Shown one piece after another: positions 20,230 to 29,706 of a stretch of DNA of 64,000 bases. The stretch is from Desulfuromonadaceae bacterium (GTDB taxonomy: Bacteria > Desulfobacterota > Desulfuromonadia > Geobacterales > Pseudopelobacteraceae): assembly GCA_028688955.1 (NCBI GenBank), contig JAQTXD010000003.1:1-64000 (forward strand). The letters run 5' to 3'. The position numbers were made by a program, and so were the translations under genes. How positions within the stretch are numbered: the first letter of the stretch is position 1; each line of letters begins with the position of its first letter. The notes beneath the pieces are model-generated. The model saw only the letters and a list, made by a program, of their open reading frames with translations. It was not told where the DNA came from and did no database searches.

Positions 20230-21191
20230 TTTTTGACCTCTTCAACGAATATTTTTCCGGTATTACTTTGAGAAATCAAGCCTGAAGTTACTTCACAAAT
20301 AGATCCTTCATTATTTTCGTTCTCTCCAAAAAATGAAACAATGCGTACTTCCGCTATTTTCTTTGGCGGAAGACTGATGTCAAATCCTGATTGTTTGCTT
20401 TTTACGACAGCACCTTGCTCCATAACCTGCAAAACATCTCCAATTTTTAAACCTTGCTTTTGGCCACCGCTAATAAATACATTGCCGTTCTGAATTTCAA
20501 GTACATCAGTTTTCCACTTTCGCTCATCCAAAGTTGAAACCACTTTGTCAAGCATGTCCGAGATTGCGGCAGAAATTGCTCGATCGTTAAGTGTTGCATC
20601 ATACTCAGCCCTGCTTCCATAACCGGCAATCTCTCCTGTTTCGGTATTAGCCTCACCAACTCCAGCTGCCGAAAAAAAAGCTTGGCCGGTTTTTACATCT
20701 ATCAATCTTGCCTCCACTTTTGCCCTAGCAGTCTGAACTTTAGTGCTTGATAGGAATCCAGATTTTCCAGCGACGGAACGTCCAAATTCGGTCACAGATC
20801 CAACAATTAGTGCATCTACGCCTACAAGTTTTGCATCACCACTTATGGTCTGTTCTTTCAGAACTTTTGACATATCAATACGTTCAAATACAACGAACCT
20901 GTTTGATTTAATAAGCTTAGCTGAAAGCATGTCAGAGGCTTGTTTTCCTATACGATCGTAATCCTGGTCTGTCATTAAGGAACGTCCATAGTTGGACTCG
21001 TTTGTGAATCGAGCAATAGCTACTTTGCGCTTGTACTGTTTAGTCGTCGGGTGTTGAGCAGCGACTTGTGCTTTAATCTGTTGTGCTTTGTTAATAGGAG
21101 ATTCAACTTGTTCAGGAGGGGGTGAAACTGTGGCGCATCCTGCGGTCAAAAGAAATACAAACCATAAAAATACGTTACACTTACAAAACAT
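20226..21191 (-). CDS. CsgG/HfaB family lipoprotein
   Basis: LLTAGCATVSPP lipobox; RKVAIARFTNESNYGRS and ADALIVGSVTEFGR; first gene of the lipoprotein operon. Confidence 0.85.
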   Translation of the reverse strand: MFCKCNVFLWFVFLLTAGCATVSPPPEQVESPINKAQQIKAQVAAQHPTTKQYKRKVAIARFTNESNYGRSLMTDQDYDRIGKQASDMLSAKLIKSNRFVVFERIDMSKVLKEQTISGDAKLVGVDALIVGSVTEFGRSVAGKSGFLSSTKVQTARAKVEARLIDVKTGQAFFSAAGVGEANTETGEIAGYGSRAEYDATLNDRAISAAISDMLDKVVSTLDERKWKTDVLEIQNGNVFISGGQKQGLKIGDVLQVMEQGAVVKSKQSGFDISLPPKKIAEVRIVSFFGENENNEGSICEVTSGLISQSNTGKIFVEEVKK

Positions 21192-21446
21192 TGAATTCCT
21201 CCACAAATGTGAGATTTATGTCGACAAAAAATATTAATATCGGCCAATCTACATCATATATGCGTAATGTCAATGATTCTAATGTTGGCATGCTATGACG
21301 ATAATTATGCTGTAGCTCCTTACTTCGGGAGCAGGGAGAACGGAACATTCAAAGTCCAATCATCTAAACGGTGGTTGGGCTTTTTCATTGTGACAACTGT
21401 AAAACCAATTTCTTTTGACTTCCACCACAATCGTCTGCTACAACCT

Positions 21447-21690
21447 ACACCACAACTGTTTCACAAAGACGTTTTGGTGCTGTGCTGTGAAAGCATGGTT
21501 AAAAGGGAAGAAGGTTAAAATCCTTCGCTGACCCGCAACTGTAACAGGTGATGAACACCGCATGATGCCACTGGGATTCTTTCCGGGAAGGCGCGGTTAG
21601 TAAGATGACCCTGAAGCCAGGAAACCTGCCATTACGCTGCTAGTTTTGGGACCTCCGTGGAACGAGGGGCCGAAGCCTGATCGTATCTGA
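21447..21690 (+). promoter_or_regulatory. Cobalamin riboswitch controlling cobU-cobT-bzaF
   Basis: ...aaaagggaagaaggttaaaatccttcgctgacccgcaactgtaacagg...gccactgggattctttccgggaaggcgc...gatgaccctgaagccaggaaacctgcc conserved aptamer parts directly upstream of cobU. Confidence 0.93.
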
Positions 21691-21702
21691 TTACACGGTA
21701 TT

Positions 21703-21738
21703 CGAGCCCCTGTCCCTTTCGCGGACAGGGGCTTTTAT
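21703..21738 (+). terminator. Hairpin in the riboswitch expression platform (intrinsic terminator)
   Basis: agcccctgtccctttcgcggacaggggcttttatttt. Confidence 0.8.
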
Positions 21739-21755
21739 TTTGGATCGGAGGACGC

Positions 21756-22289
21756 ATGGCAAACATAATTTTTATCACGGGCGGCGCGCGGAGCGGTAAA
21801 AGCAGCTATGCAGAAAAACGTGCACGGGAGTTCGGGCTGCAGCTCGGGTATCTGGCAACCGCCCAGACGCTTGATAGTGAAATGGATGAGCGCGTCAGGA
21901 GGCACCGGAGCAGACGCGGAGCCGAATGGAATACCATCGAGGAACCGATCCATCTGTCACAGACGCTGGCACGACTTGATGGCCAATTCCAGGCGATTCT
22001 GGTGGATTGCGTGACCCTGTGGCTCTCTAATCTGCTGTTTAAATATGAAGATGCCGGAGAACATAGTGAAGAGCGGATTCAAGAGGATGTGCAGCGACTG
22101 AAGAGTACGCTGCACGGGATGGTGACGCCGGTGATTCTCGTCAGTAATGAGGTAGGAATGGGAATCGTACCGGACAATACCTTGTCGCGACAGTTTCGAG
22201 ACATTGCCGGAACGGCGAACCAGAGCCTGGCAGGGGTGGCAGACGAGGTACATGTTGTTATCAGCGGGATACCATTAAAATTGAAATAA
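21756..22289 (+). CDS. cobU: Bifunctional adenosylcobinamide kinase/adenosylcobinamide-phosphate guanylyltransferase
   Basis: [17 protein letters not shown] and [28 protein letters not shown]. Confidence 0.95.
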   Translation: MANIIFITGGARSGKSSYAEKRAREFGLQLGYLATAQTLDSEMDERVRRHRSRRGAEWNTIEEPIHLSQTLARLDGQFQAILVDCVTLWLSNLLFKYEDAGEHSEERIQEDVQRLKSTLHGMVTPVILVSNEVGMGIVPDNTLSRQFRDIAGTANQSLAGVADEVHVVISGIPLKLK

Positions 22290-22309
22290 TGACAAAAAAG
22301 GAGTTGTGC

Positions 22310-23362
22310 ATGGACATCATCAAAGAAACGCTTGCCCGCATTAAGCCGGTGAGTGACGAGCTGCTGCAGCAGGCACAGACGCGACTGGACAACAAAACAA
22401 AACCGCAAGGATCTCTGGGACGTCTGGAGGAGTTTGCCCGGCGTGTCGTTGCTATCAGTGGCAACGCCAATCCGGATATTTCAAAAAAAATCGTGTTCAC
22501 ATTTGCCGGTGATCATGGTGTTACCGAAGAGGGCGTCTCACTGTTTCCCCGGGAAGTGACTCCACAGATGGTGCTCAATTTTCTCTCCGGCGGTGCCGGG
22601 ATTAACGTGCTTGCCCGTCATGTCGGTGCAGATGTGCGGGTGGTCGATGTCGGTGTTGATTTTGATTTTGCCGATACGGCCGGTTTGATTCACAAGAAAG
22701 TCGCCCGTGGCACGAAAAATTTTGCCAAGGGGCCTGCCATGACCGGTGAGGAGATGCGTGCCGCATTGACCGTTGGCATTGAACTGGCTGATCAGTGCCG
22801 CGCTGAAGGGGTGGGACTGGTCGGAACCGGTGAAATGGGGATCGGCAATACTACGCCATCGTCGGCTATCATCGCAGCTATTTCCGGCAAATCCGTGGCA
22901 GAAGTGACCCATCGAGGTACCGGCATCGGCGACGAGGCGCTGCTCAATAAAATACGTGTTATCGAACAGGGGGTGGCGCTCAACAAACCTGATCCGAAAG
23001 ATCCCCTTGATGTACTGACCAAGGTCGGTGGATTGGAAATTGCTGCCATTGCCGGTCTGGTGCTCGGTTGCGCCGCAAACTCCATTCCCGTGGTAATTGA
23101 CGGTTTTATCTCGACGGCCGGGGCCCTGATCGCTTCCGAATTGCACCCCAATGTTCGCGACTACATCTTTGCTGCCCATGAGTCGGTAGAAATCGGCCAC
23201 TCCTTTATGCTTGAGCGGATTGGTGTGGAACCGATTCTCGATCTCAAATTCCGTCTTGGAGAAGGCACCGGGGCTGCGCTGGCCATGACGTTGATCGAGG
23301 CGGGTATCAAGGTGTTGAAAGAGATGGCTACTTTTGAGCAGGCAGGGGTATCTCAGGGCTAA
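22310..23362 (+). CDS. cobT: Nicotinate-nucleotide--dimethylbenzimidazole phosphoribosyltransferase
   Basis: [57 protein letters not shown]. Confidence 0.95.
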   Translation: MDIIKETLARIKPVSDELLQQAQTRLDNKTKPQGSLGRLEEFARRVVAISGNANPDISKKIVFTFAGDHGVTEEGVSLFPREVTPQMVLNFLSGGAGINVLARHVGADVRVVDVGVDFDFADTAGLIHKKVARGTKNFAKGPAMTGEEMRAALTVGIELADQCRAEGVGLVGTGEMGIGNTTPSSAIIAAISGKSVAEVTHRGTGIGDEALLNKIRVIEQGVALNKPDPKDPLDVLTKVGGLEIAAIAGLVLGCAANSIPVVIDGFISTAGALIASELHPNVRDYIFAAHESVEIGHSFMLERIGVEPILDLKFRLGEGTGAALAMTLIEAGIKVLKEMATFEQAGVSQG

Positions 23363-23398
23363 CAGTAATTGTCACTATATCGAAAGGGAATGCACCCT

Positions 23399-24709
23399 AT
23401 GTTAACCCAGATTGAATGTGCCCGTCAGGGCATCATCACCCCGCAGATGCAGAGTGTTGCCGGTGACGAACAACTTGAAGCAGAATACATCCGATCCATG
23501 GTGGCTGAAGGAAAAATTGTTATCCCCTGGAACCACAATCGTAAGCCGAGCCGTATTGCCGGTATCGGTAAGGGACTGAGCACGAAAGTCAACGCCTCCA
23601 TCGGTACATCATCGGACATCATCGATTATGACGCCGAAGTGCGAAAAGCCCTGGCAGCGCAGGAATCCGGGGCCGACACCCTGATGGAACTCTCTGTCGG
23701 CGGCGATCTTGACCGCATCAGGCGTGACGTCATTGCCGCCGTCGATCTGCCGGTCGGCAATGTCCCGCTCTACCAGGCCTTTTGTGAAGCGGCCCGGAAA
23801 TACGGTGATCCGAACAAGCTGGACGAAGAGATGCTCTTCGACATCATTGAGCGGCAGTGTGCCGACGGTATGGCATTCATGGCGGTGCACTGTGGCATCA
23901 ACCGCTGCACCATTGAGCGACTGCGCAAACAGGGGTACCGCTATGGCGGTCTGGTATCCAAAGGGGGAGTGTCGATGGTTGCGTGGATGATTGCCAATAA
24001 CCGCGAGAACCCCCTGTACGAGAAGTTTGACCGGGTCGCATCGATCCTGAAAAAATATGATACCGTTCTGTCGCTTGGCAACGGTCTGCGGGCGGGGTCT
24101 ATTCATGATTCATCCGACCGGGCGCAGATCCAGGAGCTTATCTTCAACTGCGAACTGGCCGAAATCGGCCGTGATATGGGTTGTCAGATGCTTGTAGAAG
24201 GACCGGGGCACGTGCCGTTGGATGAAGTTGAGGGAAATATCCAGCTACAGAAACGCATGAGCGGAGGAGCTCCGTATTATATGCTCGGTCCGATTGCCAC
24301 CGATGTTGCCCCCGGCTTTGACCACATAACCGCGGCTGTCGGTGCTGCCCAGTCGAGCCGCTTCGGGGCTGATCTGATCTGCTACATCACACCGGCGGAA
24401 CATCTGGCGCTGCCCAATGAGGATGATGTGCGTACCGGTGTGAAAACCGCCAAAATTGCTGCCTACATCGGAGACATGAACAAGTATCCGGAGAAAGGGC
24501 GCCAGCGGGACAAGGAAATGTCCAAGGCGCGGCGGGACCTGAACTGGGAGAAACAGTTTCAGCTGGCGCTCTATCCGGACGATGCCCGCGCCATCAGGAC
24601 CAGCCGCACTCCGGAGGACGAGGATACCTGTACCATGTGCGGTGATTTCTGTGCTTCGCGCGGGGCAGGGAAGCTGTTTGCCTGTGATTTAAAGGGTGAT
24701 AAAATTTAG
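23399..24709 (+). CDS. bzaF: ThiC-family radical SAM enzyme, probably 5-hydroxybenzimidazole synthase (BzaF)
   Basis: 436-aa ThiC-like protein with C-terminal CTMCGDFC cluster, located between cobT and cobS in a riboswitch-led cob operon. Confidence 0.82.
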   Translation: MLTQIECARQGIITPQMQSVAGDEQLEAEYIRSMVAEGKIVIPWNHNRKPSRIAGIGKGLSTKVNASIGTSSDIIDYDAEVRKALAAQESGADTLMELSVGGDLDRIRRDVIAAVDLPVGNVPLYQAFCEAARKYGDPNKLDEEMLFDIIERQCADGMAFMAVHCGINRCTIERLRKQGYRYGGLVSKGGVSMVAWMIANNRENPLYEKFDRVASILKKYDTVLSLGNGLRAGSIHDSSDRAQIQELIFNCELAEIGRDMGCQMLVEGPGHVPLDEVEGNIQLQKRMSGGAPYYMLGPIATDVAPGFDHITAAVGAAQSSRFGADLICYITPAEHLALPNEDDVRTGVKTAKIAAYIGDMNKYPEKGRQRDKEMSKARRDLNWEKQFQLALYPDDARAIRTSRTPEDEDTCTMCGDFCASRGAGKLFACDLKGDKI

Positions 24710-24823
24710 ATATGGTGGAATGAGCGGTCTCCTCGGTAATCAGTTCCGGGGAGGGGAAGCTCTTTTGTAGAAAGGGTGGTGAGCCCCTGATTCCGGCGGC
24801 GGGTAGCCGGATGAATGATGCTG

Positions 24824-25243
24824 TCAGCGCCACCCGATCGGCTGAAATCCTTTTTCCCGGAGACATTGCTCAACAAACTGTTTGAAGACCGGGTCGGGCT
24901 CGTCAGAACGCATGATGCCGGAGCCCATTGTTGCTGTTGCGGCACCTGCTCCACCGATAGCAGCACCCCGTCCCCAGTTGCCTGTGAGGGCGCCGATTAC
25001 AGCGCCGGTGGCAGCCCCGACAACGCCTGCCTTGCCGGTATCTTTGGCAATTTCTTTACCCTTATTGCCGCCTGCCTGATACTCGTTCGCCAGGGCTATA
25101 CATCTGTCAATCTCAATATCCGCCTTTGGCTGGCCCATCCCCTTTAAAAATTCGTTGGGATAGAGGACGGGACGCTTGGCACCACAAGCGGTGAGCACAA
25201 TCGCTGATGTAATAATCAGGGCAAATACTGTAATGGCGCGCAT
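24824..25243 (-). CDS. Glycine-zipper lipoprotein
   Basis: VLTACGAKRPVLYP lipobox and GAATGAVIGALTGNWGRGAAIGGAGAATA glycine zipper. Confidence 0.75.
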   Translation of the reverse strand: MRAITVFALIITSAIVLTACGAKRPVLYPNEFLKGMGQPKADIEIDRCIALANEYQAGGNKGKEIAKDTGKAGVVGAATGAVIGALTGNWGRGAAIGGAGAATATMGSGIMRSDEPDPVFKQFVEQCLREKGFQPIGWR

Positions 25244-25437
25244 GGGATTTACCTCCTGATAAAAAGCATATAATCGAGACGGACATTCCATACTACACAG
25301 TATCCGTATGCTGTTTTTACGTATACTCCGCCGCTTTTCAGCTGTCAACGGGCCTCATCACGCTCATATGAAAGGTGCAAGCAGTGAACAATTATTTTTT
25401 GCTGTTCCGATTTCATGCCCTGTGATACTGGAGTTGT

Positions 25438-26172
25438 ATGCGCCTGCTTCTTATTTCACTTCAATTTCTGACAATTATTCCTCTTCCTTTCAACACACGG
25501 TGTGAAAAGGAGGATTTGTGGCGTTCCACCGCCTGTTTTCCTGTTGCAGGTCTCGTTATCGGCGGATTGCTGGTGGGGGCACAGTGGTTGATTGCACCCT
25601 GGATATCTCGTGCTCTCTGCGATGCCCTGCTGATAACCCTGCTGACTCTGATTACCGGTGCCTTGCACCTTGACGGCCTGGCGGATGTGTGTGACGGCCT
25701 GGCTGCGCGGGGGAGCCGGGAGCGTTTTCTGGCGGTTATGAAGGACTCCCAGGTAGGTGCGATAGGTGCGGTCGGACTGGTTCTGGCTCTGCTGCTGAAG
25801 TGGCAGGCACTGCAGGCGGTGCCGGCGGAATGTAAATGGCAGGCACTGCTGCTTTTCCCCGCCCTGGCCCGATTTGGCCAGGTGTTGACGATGACCGGAG
25901 CTCGCCGGGCACGACAGGATGGTCTGGGGGCCGCATTTGCCCAGGGGGGTGGTGCGCTGCCGCTCTTTGCTGCATTTTTTACCGTCGCCGCTGCCGGATA
26001 TTACCTGCTGGATGTGCGGGGAATTGCGGCCCTGACGGCTGTGTGCATTCTCACCGCTGCCGGTCGCACCTTCTTTCAACGCAAACTTGGCGGCCTCACC
26101 GGTGATACTATCGGCTGTATCAGCGAGCTGAACGAAATTCTGGTACTGGTGGTTTTTTCGGCAATATTATAA
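25438..26172 (+). CDS. cobS: Adenosylcobinamide-GDP ribazoletransferase
   Basis: LQFLTIIPLP...HLDGLADVCDGLAA...KDSQVGAIGAVGL. Confidence 0.94.
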   Translation: MRLLLISLQFLTIIPLPFNTRCEKEDLWRSTACFPVAGLVIGGLLVGAQWLIAPWISRALCDALLITLLTLITGALHLDGLADVCDGLAARGSRERFLAVMKDSQVGAIGAVGLVLALLLKWQALQAVPAECKWQALLLFPALARFGQVLTMTGARRARQDGLGAAFAQGGGALPLFAAFFTVAAAGYYLLDVRGIAALTAVCILTAAGRTFFQRKLGGLTGDTIGCISELNEILVLVVFSAIL

Positions 26173-26203
26173 ACAAATCAAAGTTTCCTTTTGGAGTATA
26201 ACC

Positions 26204-26806
26204 ATGACACCACATACCCGCATCTACCTTATCCGCCACGGCCAGGTTGCCGGCTTTGACGAGCCGCGTTACAACGGCCAGACGGACGTTGCCCTGACCG
26301 ATTACGGTGTTGAACAGTATCATCTTCTGAAAGAGCGTCTCGCAGAAAAACAGATTGCGGCATGTTACACAAGCGACCTGTCACGCTGCACAATCGGTGC
26401 GGGGATTATCTGCCGGAATCTCGGTATCGAGCCGACAGCTCATCGTGAACTGCGTGAGCTGAACATCGGCGTGTGGGAGGGGCTTGCCTGGCAGGAAATT
26501 CAGGCCGCCTGGCCTGACGACTGGCAGGCGCGTCTTGCCGATCTGGTTAACTTTCGAGTACCCCAGGGAGAAAATCTGCTGGATGTTGAAGAGCGGGTTA
26601 TGCCGGTTATACACGGTATCGTGGAGTGTCACCGGGGTGAGGAGGTGCTGGTGGTTGCCCATGGCGGCGTAAATCGAATCGTGTTGCTGAACGCCATCGG
26701 TGCGCCGTTGGTGGGGATGTTTAATATAGAACAAAATTATGGCTGTCTGAATATTATTGATTATTATGCCGATGGACGCGCAACGGTAAAATTGCTGAAT
26801 GGTTAG
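26204..26806 (+). CDS. cobC: Histidine phosphatase, alpha-ribazole phosphatase
   Basis: IYLIRHGQVAG...RYNGQTDVALTDYG...HRELRELNIGVWEGL; follows cobS. Confidence 0.9.
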   Translation: MTPHTRIYLIRHGQVAGFDEPRYNGQTDVALTDYGVEQYHLLKERLAEKQIAACYTSDLSRCTIGAGIICRNLGIEPTAHRELRELNIGVWEGLAWQEIQAAWPDDWQARLADLVNFRVPQGENLLDVEERVMPVIHGIVECHRGEEVLVVAHGGVNRIVLLNAIGAPLVGMFNIEQNYGCLNIIDYYADGRATVKLLNG

Positions 26807-26954
26807 AATCCGTCCGTAGCACGAGCATAGTGGAATTAAAAATTATTCGAACGATGTTTTTATTCTATAAAATATAAATTAGCCTGTGGTAACATGACCT
26901 CACTAGTCCTATTTACTCTGAGATTCGTTTCTCTTAAAAAAATCGGGAGGGGTT

Positions 26955-29516
26955 ATGATGATCATCCGGTTATTCGTAGTAAATGTCATTTGTTGCAGTA
27001 TTCTTGCTGCCTGCGGAGGAAGCTCCTCAGATCCAACCCCATCTAACGCTTTCAAAGCCGAAAGCAAATCACTGGTTGCAGGGCCCGCTGGCGGCACTGT
27101 TACACACACCTTGGCAAACGGTACCGTCTTTACCTTCGATGTTCCGGCAGGGGCATTACCAACTACCACAACGCTGACACTGGTTACCCAACAACAAACC
27201 GGCACCCAGCGTTTCAATCTGTTGTTACAGCCGGCGGGACTACTGTTTGCTAACGGTAACGCTGCTACGCTGACTATTACGCTGCCACCCGGCCAGTCTC
27301 TGCCACCTGACGGCGGCTTGGCATATAATGGTGTCCCAATCCCTTTCACCACACTTCCCGATGGTCGCCTGGAAGTCAAGGTGACCGGGCTTGCCGAAAG
27401 CGTGGTGGCTAAATCCACTCTGAGTGCGTTCACTGCCCTGCTCTTTAAAGATGTGGGCCTATCACCGTCAAATGCCTGCGGTGGTGCCCCGGACCTCAAC
27501 ACCGATGGAGGACTTACTTCCACTAATGCGTTGAGTATTGAAATTTACGGGCAGTGCATGCTCACGACTGTTAATGATCTTGTGCTAAGTGGCAAGTATT
27601 CAGATGCCATTCGGGTATCGATGGCAGTTGGGACTTATCTTCAGAAAACCGGTTCCGGTGATGCCGCCGGTTTTGTTTCCCGGGCCAGCACCATTGCCTG
27701 CGATGCCTACGAAAGTGCCCTTACCTTTGCCAGTATCACCAATGTAACCACCACCGGTCAACTCAACCCGATTATCCGGCCGATTTTCTACTGGGAATCC
27801 ATAATCCAGAAACTTGGCACCAGCTGTTCCCGTATTCCTCCTACCAGATATCAGGATGTCGTCCACGAGAAAATCACTCAATCGATGGATTACTATGCCA
27901 CCCAAAAACCGAATATTACCAACACGGCAAGCAGCAATTATGCTGATGCCAAAAACGAAGCCGGTTCGAGCGCGCGAACCAAAAGTGAAGTCCTTTCTCT
28001 CGGTCCGCCTGCTGCGGTAAGTAATACGGTTACCACAGAAATAGACGGGCGTGCCCAACCGGCCCTGTTGGACTCAATGCTGCAGGCCCCCTGGAATAAG
28101 TGCCGCGATGAAAAAAACTATGACGAACTGATGAATCTGATGGTCACCATGGAGAAGCCTGAAACCGTGAAAAAGGCTGCCCAGTACGCCGGAACCATCC
28201 TCTCTGCCCAGGGCAAAAACTCGGGCGGTACCGTAACATCCTCGCTTGCCCAACCGCTGGGGGGTATCAATGCCACTGAAAACCGCACCAACGGAAGTAT
28301 CACCCTGGACAAAAGTGGGAAACTTTCCATTACTGGGCCGGTTCAGGGGCTGAAATGCCCATTAGATTCGCCTGGCGGCAGCGAAACTCTGGTAATAAAA
28401 CTTGACGGCACCACCATTCAGACACTGGACACTTCGCCATATCTGAGCAATCCTCTTGAAATAAATCTCGCAACCGCTTTGGAGACTGCCCATCCCGGAG
28501 CCACTTCCACCCTGCGAAGTGCAACTGTTACGGTCGACAGAACCGGCACACCCTGCAGCGGTTTCTGGGGGGATAACCCTTCACCGCTGGTATCACTGGC
28601 ACTGTCGTTCAACGATCGAAAGATCGTCTTTTCAAGAGATCCGTTGCTGACGGGCAGCGGCGGTGCGAGTTACGGTACAGAGATCGCGACCATCAACTAT
28701 GACGGCACCGGGCTGGTTCGTTTAACTAACAATCCGCCAGTGCAGCGGTTCGCAGAAGGCAGCTCGTACTGGGACAACGGCCCCAGCGACGCCTCACCTT
28801 CCAGTTCACCGGACGGCCAGCGCATCACCTACCTCCATTGGGACTCCGGCGCGAGCTACATCATGCTGGTCAACGCCGATGGCAGCGGCCTGGCGACACT
28901 GACTGCAGCGGCGCCCAGCAGCGAGGACTTCTACTCTCCCTCATGGTCGCCCGACGGCACGCGTATCGCCTTCGTTCGCCGCAACTACTCTCTCGCCATG
29001 CAGCCTAAGACAATTATCGTGATGGATATCAGCAGCGGCAGCAGCGTCGAGATCAGTGCCAATGTCTACCGGGAACAAACCAGCGCGCTGGCATGGTCAC
29101 CGGACAGCACGAAGATAGCCTACGTGGGTACTTCCGACGGCAACGTGGCCAACGCCGGGATATACCAGGTAAATGCCGACGGCAGCGGTGCACCAAGGCT
29201 GATGGTGGCCGATTCGAACTACGACCCCTCGATCTCACCTTCCGGATGGTCACCCGACGGGGGCAAAATCCTGTTTATCGGCTATCCCAATGGCAATACT
29301 CGCGGCATGTGGGTGATGAATGTCGACGGAACCGGTTTGACACGGATTGCGGATGTAGGTACGTTCCAGAATGGCTCAGCGTCGTGGTCGCCCGACGGCA
29401 ACCGGATCAGCTATCTGGGGATGGACTCGCAAATCTGGGTGATGAACATCAACGGCAGTAACCTCAAACAGGTCACAAGTGGCCCCAATCCGGCATATCA
29501 ACCAAGCTGGCGCTAG
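26955..29516 (+). CDS. Large lipoprotein with C-terminal TolB-like beta-propeller (PD40) repeats
   Basis: LAACGGSSSDPTP lipobox; repeated SWSPDGTRIAFV / AWSPDSTKIAYVG / SWSPDGNRISYLG blades. Confidence 0.85.
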   Translation: MMIIRLFVVNVICCSILAACGGSSSDPTPSNAFKAESKSLVAGPAGGTVTHTLANGTVFTFDVPAGALPTTTTLTLVTQQQTGTQRFNLLLQPAGLLFANGNAATLTITLPPGQSLPPDGGLAYNGVPIPFTTLPDGRLEVKVTGLAESVVAKSTLSAFTALLFKDVGLSPSNACGGAPDLNTDGGLTSTNALSIEIYGQCMLTTVNDLVLSGKYSDAIRVSMAVGTYLQKTGSGDAAGFVSRASTIACDAYESALTFASITNVTTTGQLNPIIRPIFYWESIIQKLGTSCSRIPPTRYQDVVHEKITQSMDYYATQKPNITNTASSNYADAKNEAGSSARTKSEVLSLGPPAAVSNTVTTEIDGRAQPALLDSMLQAPWNKCRDEKNYDELMNLMVTMEKPETVKKAAQYAGTILSAQGKNSGGTVTSSLAQPLGGINATENRTNGSITLDKSGKLSITGPVQGLKCPLDSPGGSETLVIKLDGTTIQTLDTSPYLSNPLEINLATALETAHPGATSTLRSATVTVDRTGTPCSGFWGDNPSPLVSLALSFNDRKIVFSRDPLLTGSGGASYGTEIATINYDGTGLVRLTNNPPVQRFAEGSSYWDNGPSDASPSSSPDGQRITYLHWDSGASYIMLVNADGSGLATLTAAAPSSEDFYSPSWSPDGTRIAFVRRNYSLAMQPKTIIVMDISSGSSVEISANVYREQTSALAWSPDSTKIAYVGTSDGNVANAGIYQVNADGSGAPRLMVADSNYDPSISPSGWSPDGGKILFIGYPNGNTRGMWVMNVDGTGLTRIADVGTFQNGSASWSPDGNRISYLGMDSQIWVMNINGSNLKQVTSGPNPAYQPSWR

Positions 29517-29524
29517 TTAAAGAA

Positions 29525-29560
29525 CACTCAAAAAGGGGACAGAAGTCCCCTCTTTGAGTG
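29525..29560. terminator. Rho-independent terminator
   Basis: cactcaaaaaggggacagaagtcccctctttgagtg extended inverted repeat just after the stop codon at 29516. Confidence 0.85.
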
Positions 29561-29565
29561 TCGAT

Positions 29566-29696
29566 AATCTCGCATTGTACTTCTGAATGCCATCGGTACG
29601 CTGTTGGGTGGAATGTTGAATATTGAGCAGAAATGCGCGCTTGAATGTCATTGACTCGAATGAAGGTCGCCGGGTAACATTGAAGCTGCACAATCG
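29566..29696 (+). pseudogene. Frameshifted remnant of the cobC 3' end
   Basis: Frame 1 SRIVLLNAIGTLLGGMLNIEQ then frame 2 RLNVIDSNEGRRVTLKLHN, matching cobC NRIVLLNAIGAPLVGMFNIEQNYGCLNIIDYYADGRATVKLLNG. Confidence 0.85.
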
Positions 29697-29706
29697 GTGG
29701 CATTAC

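Noticed and set aside
28620-29510. Tandem repeats in the TolB-like gene
   Set aside because: These are the expected beta-propeller blade repeats (SWSPDG motifs), not a novel DNA repeat.
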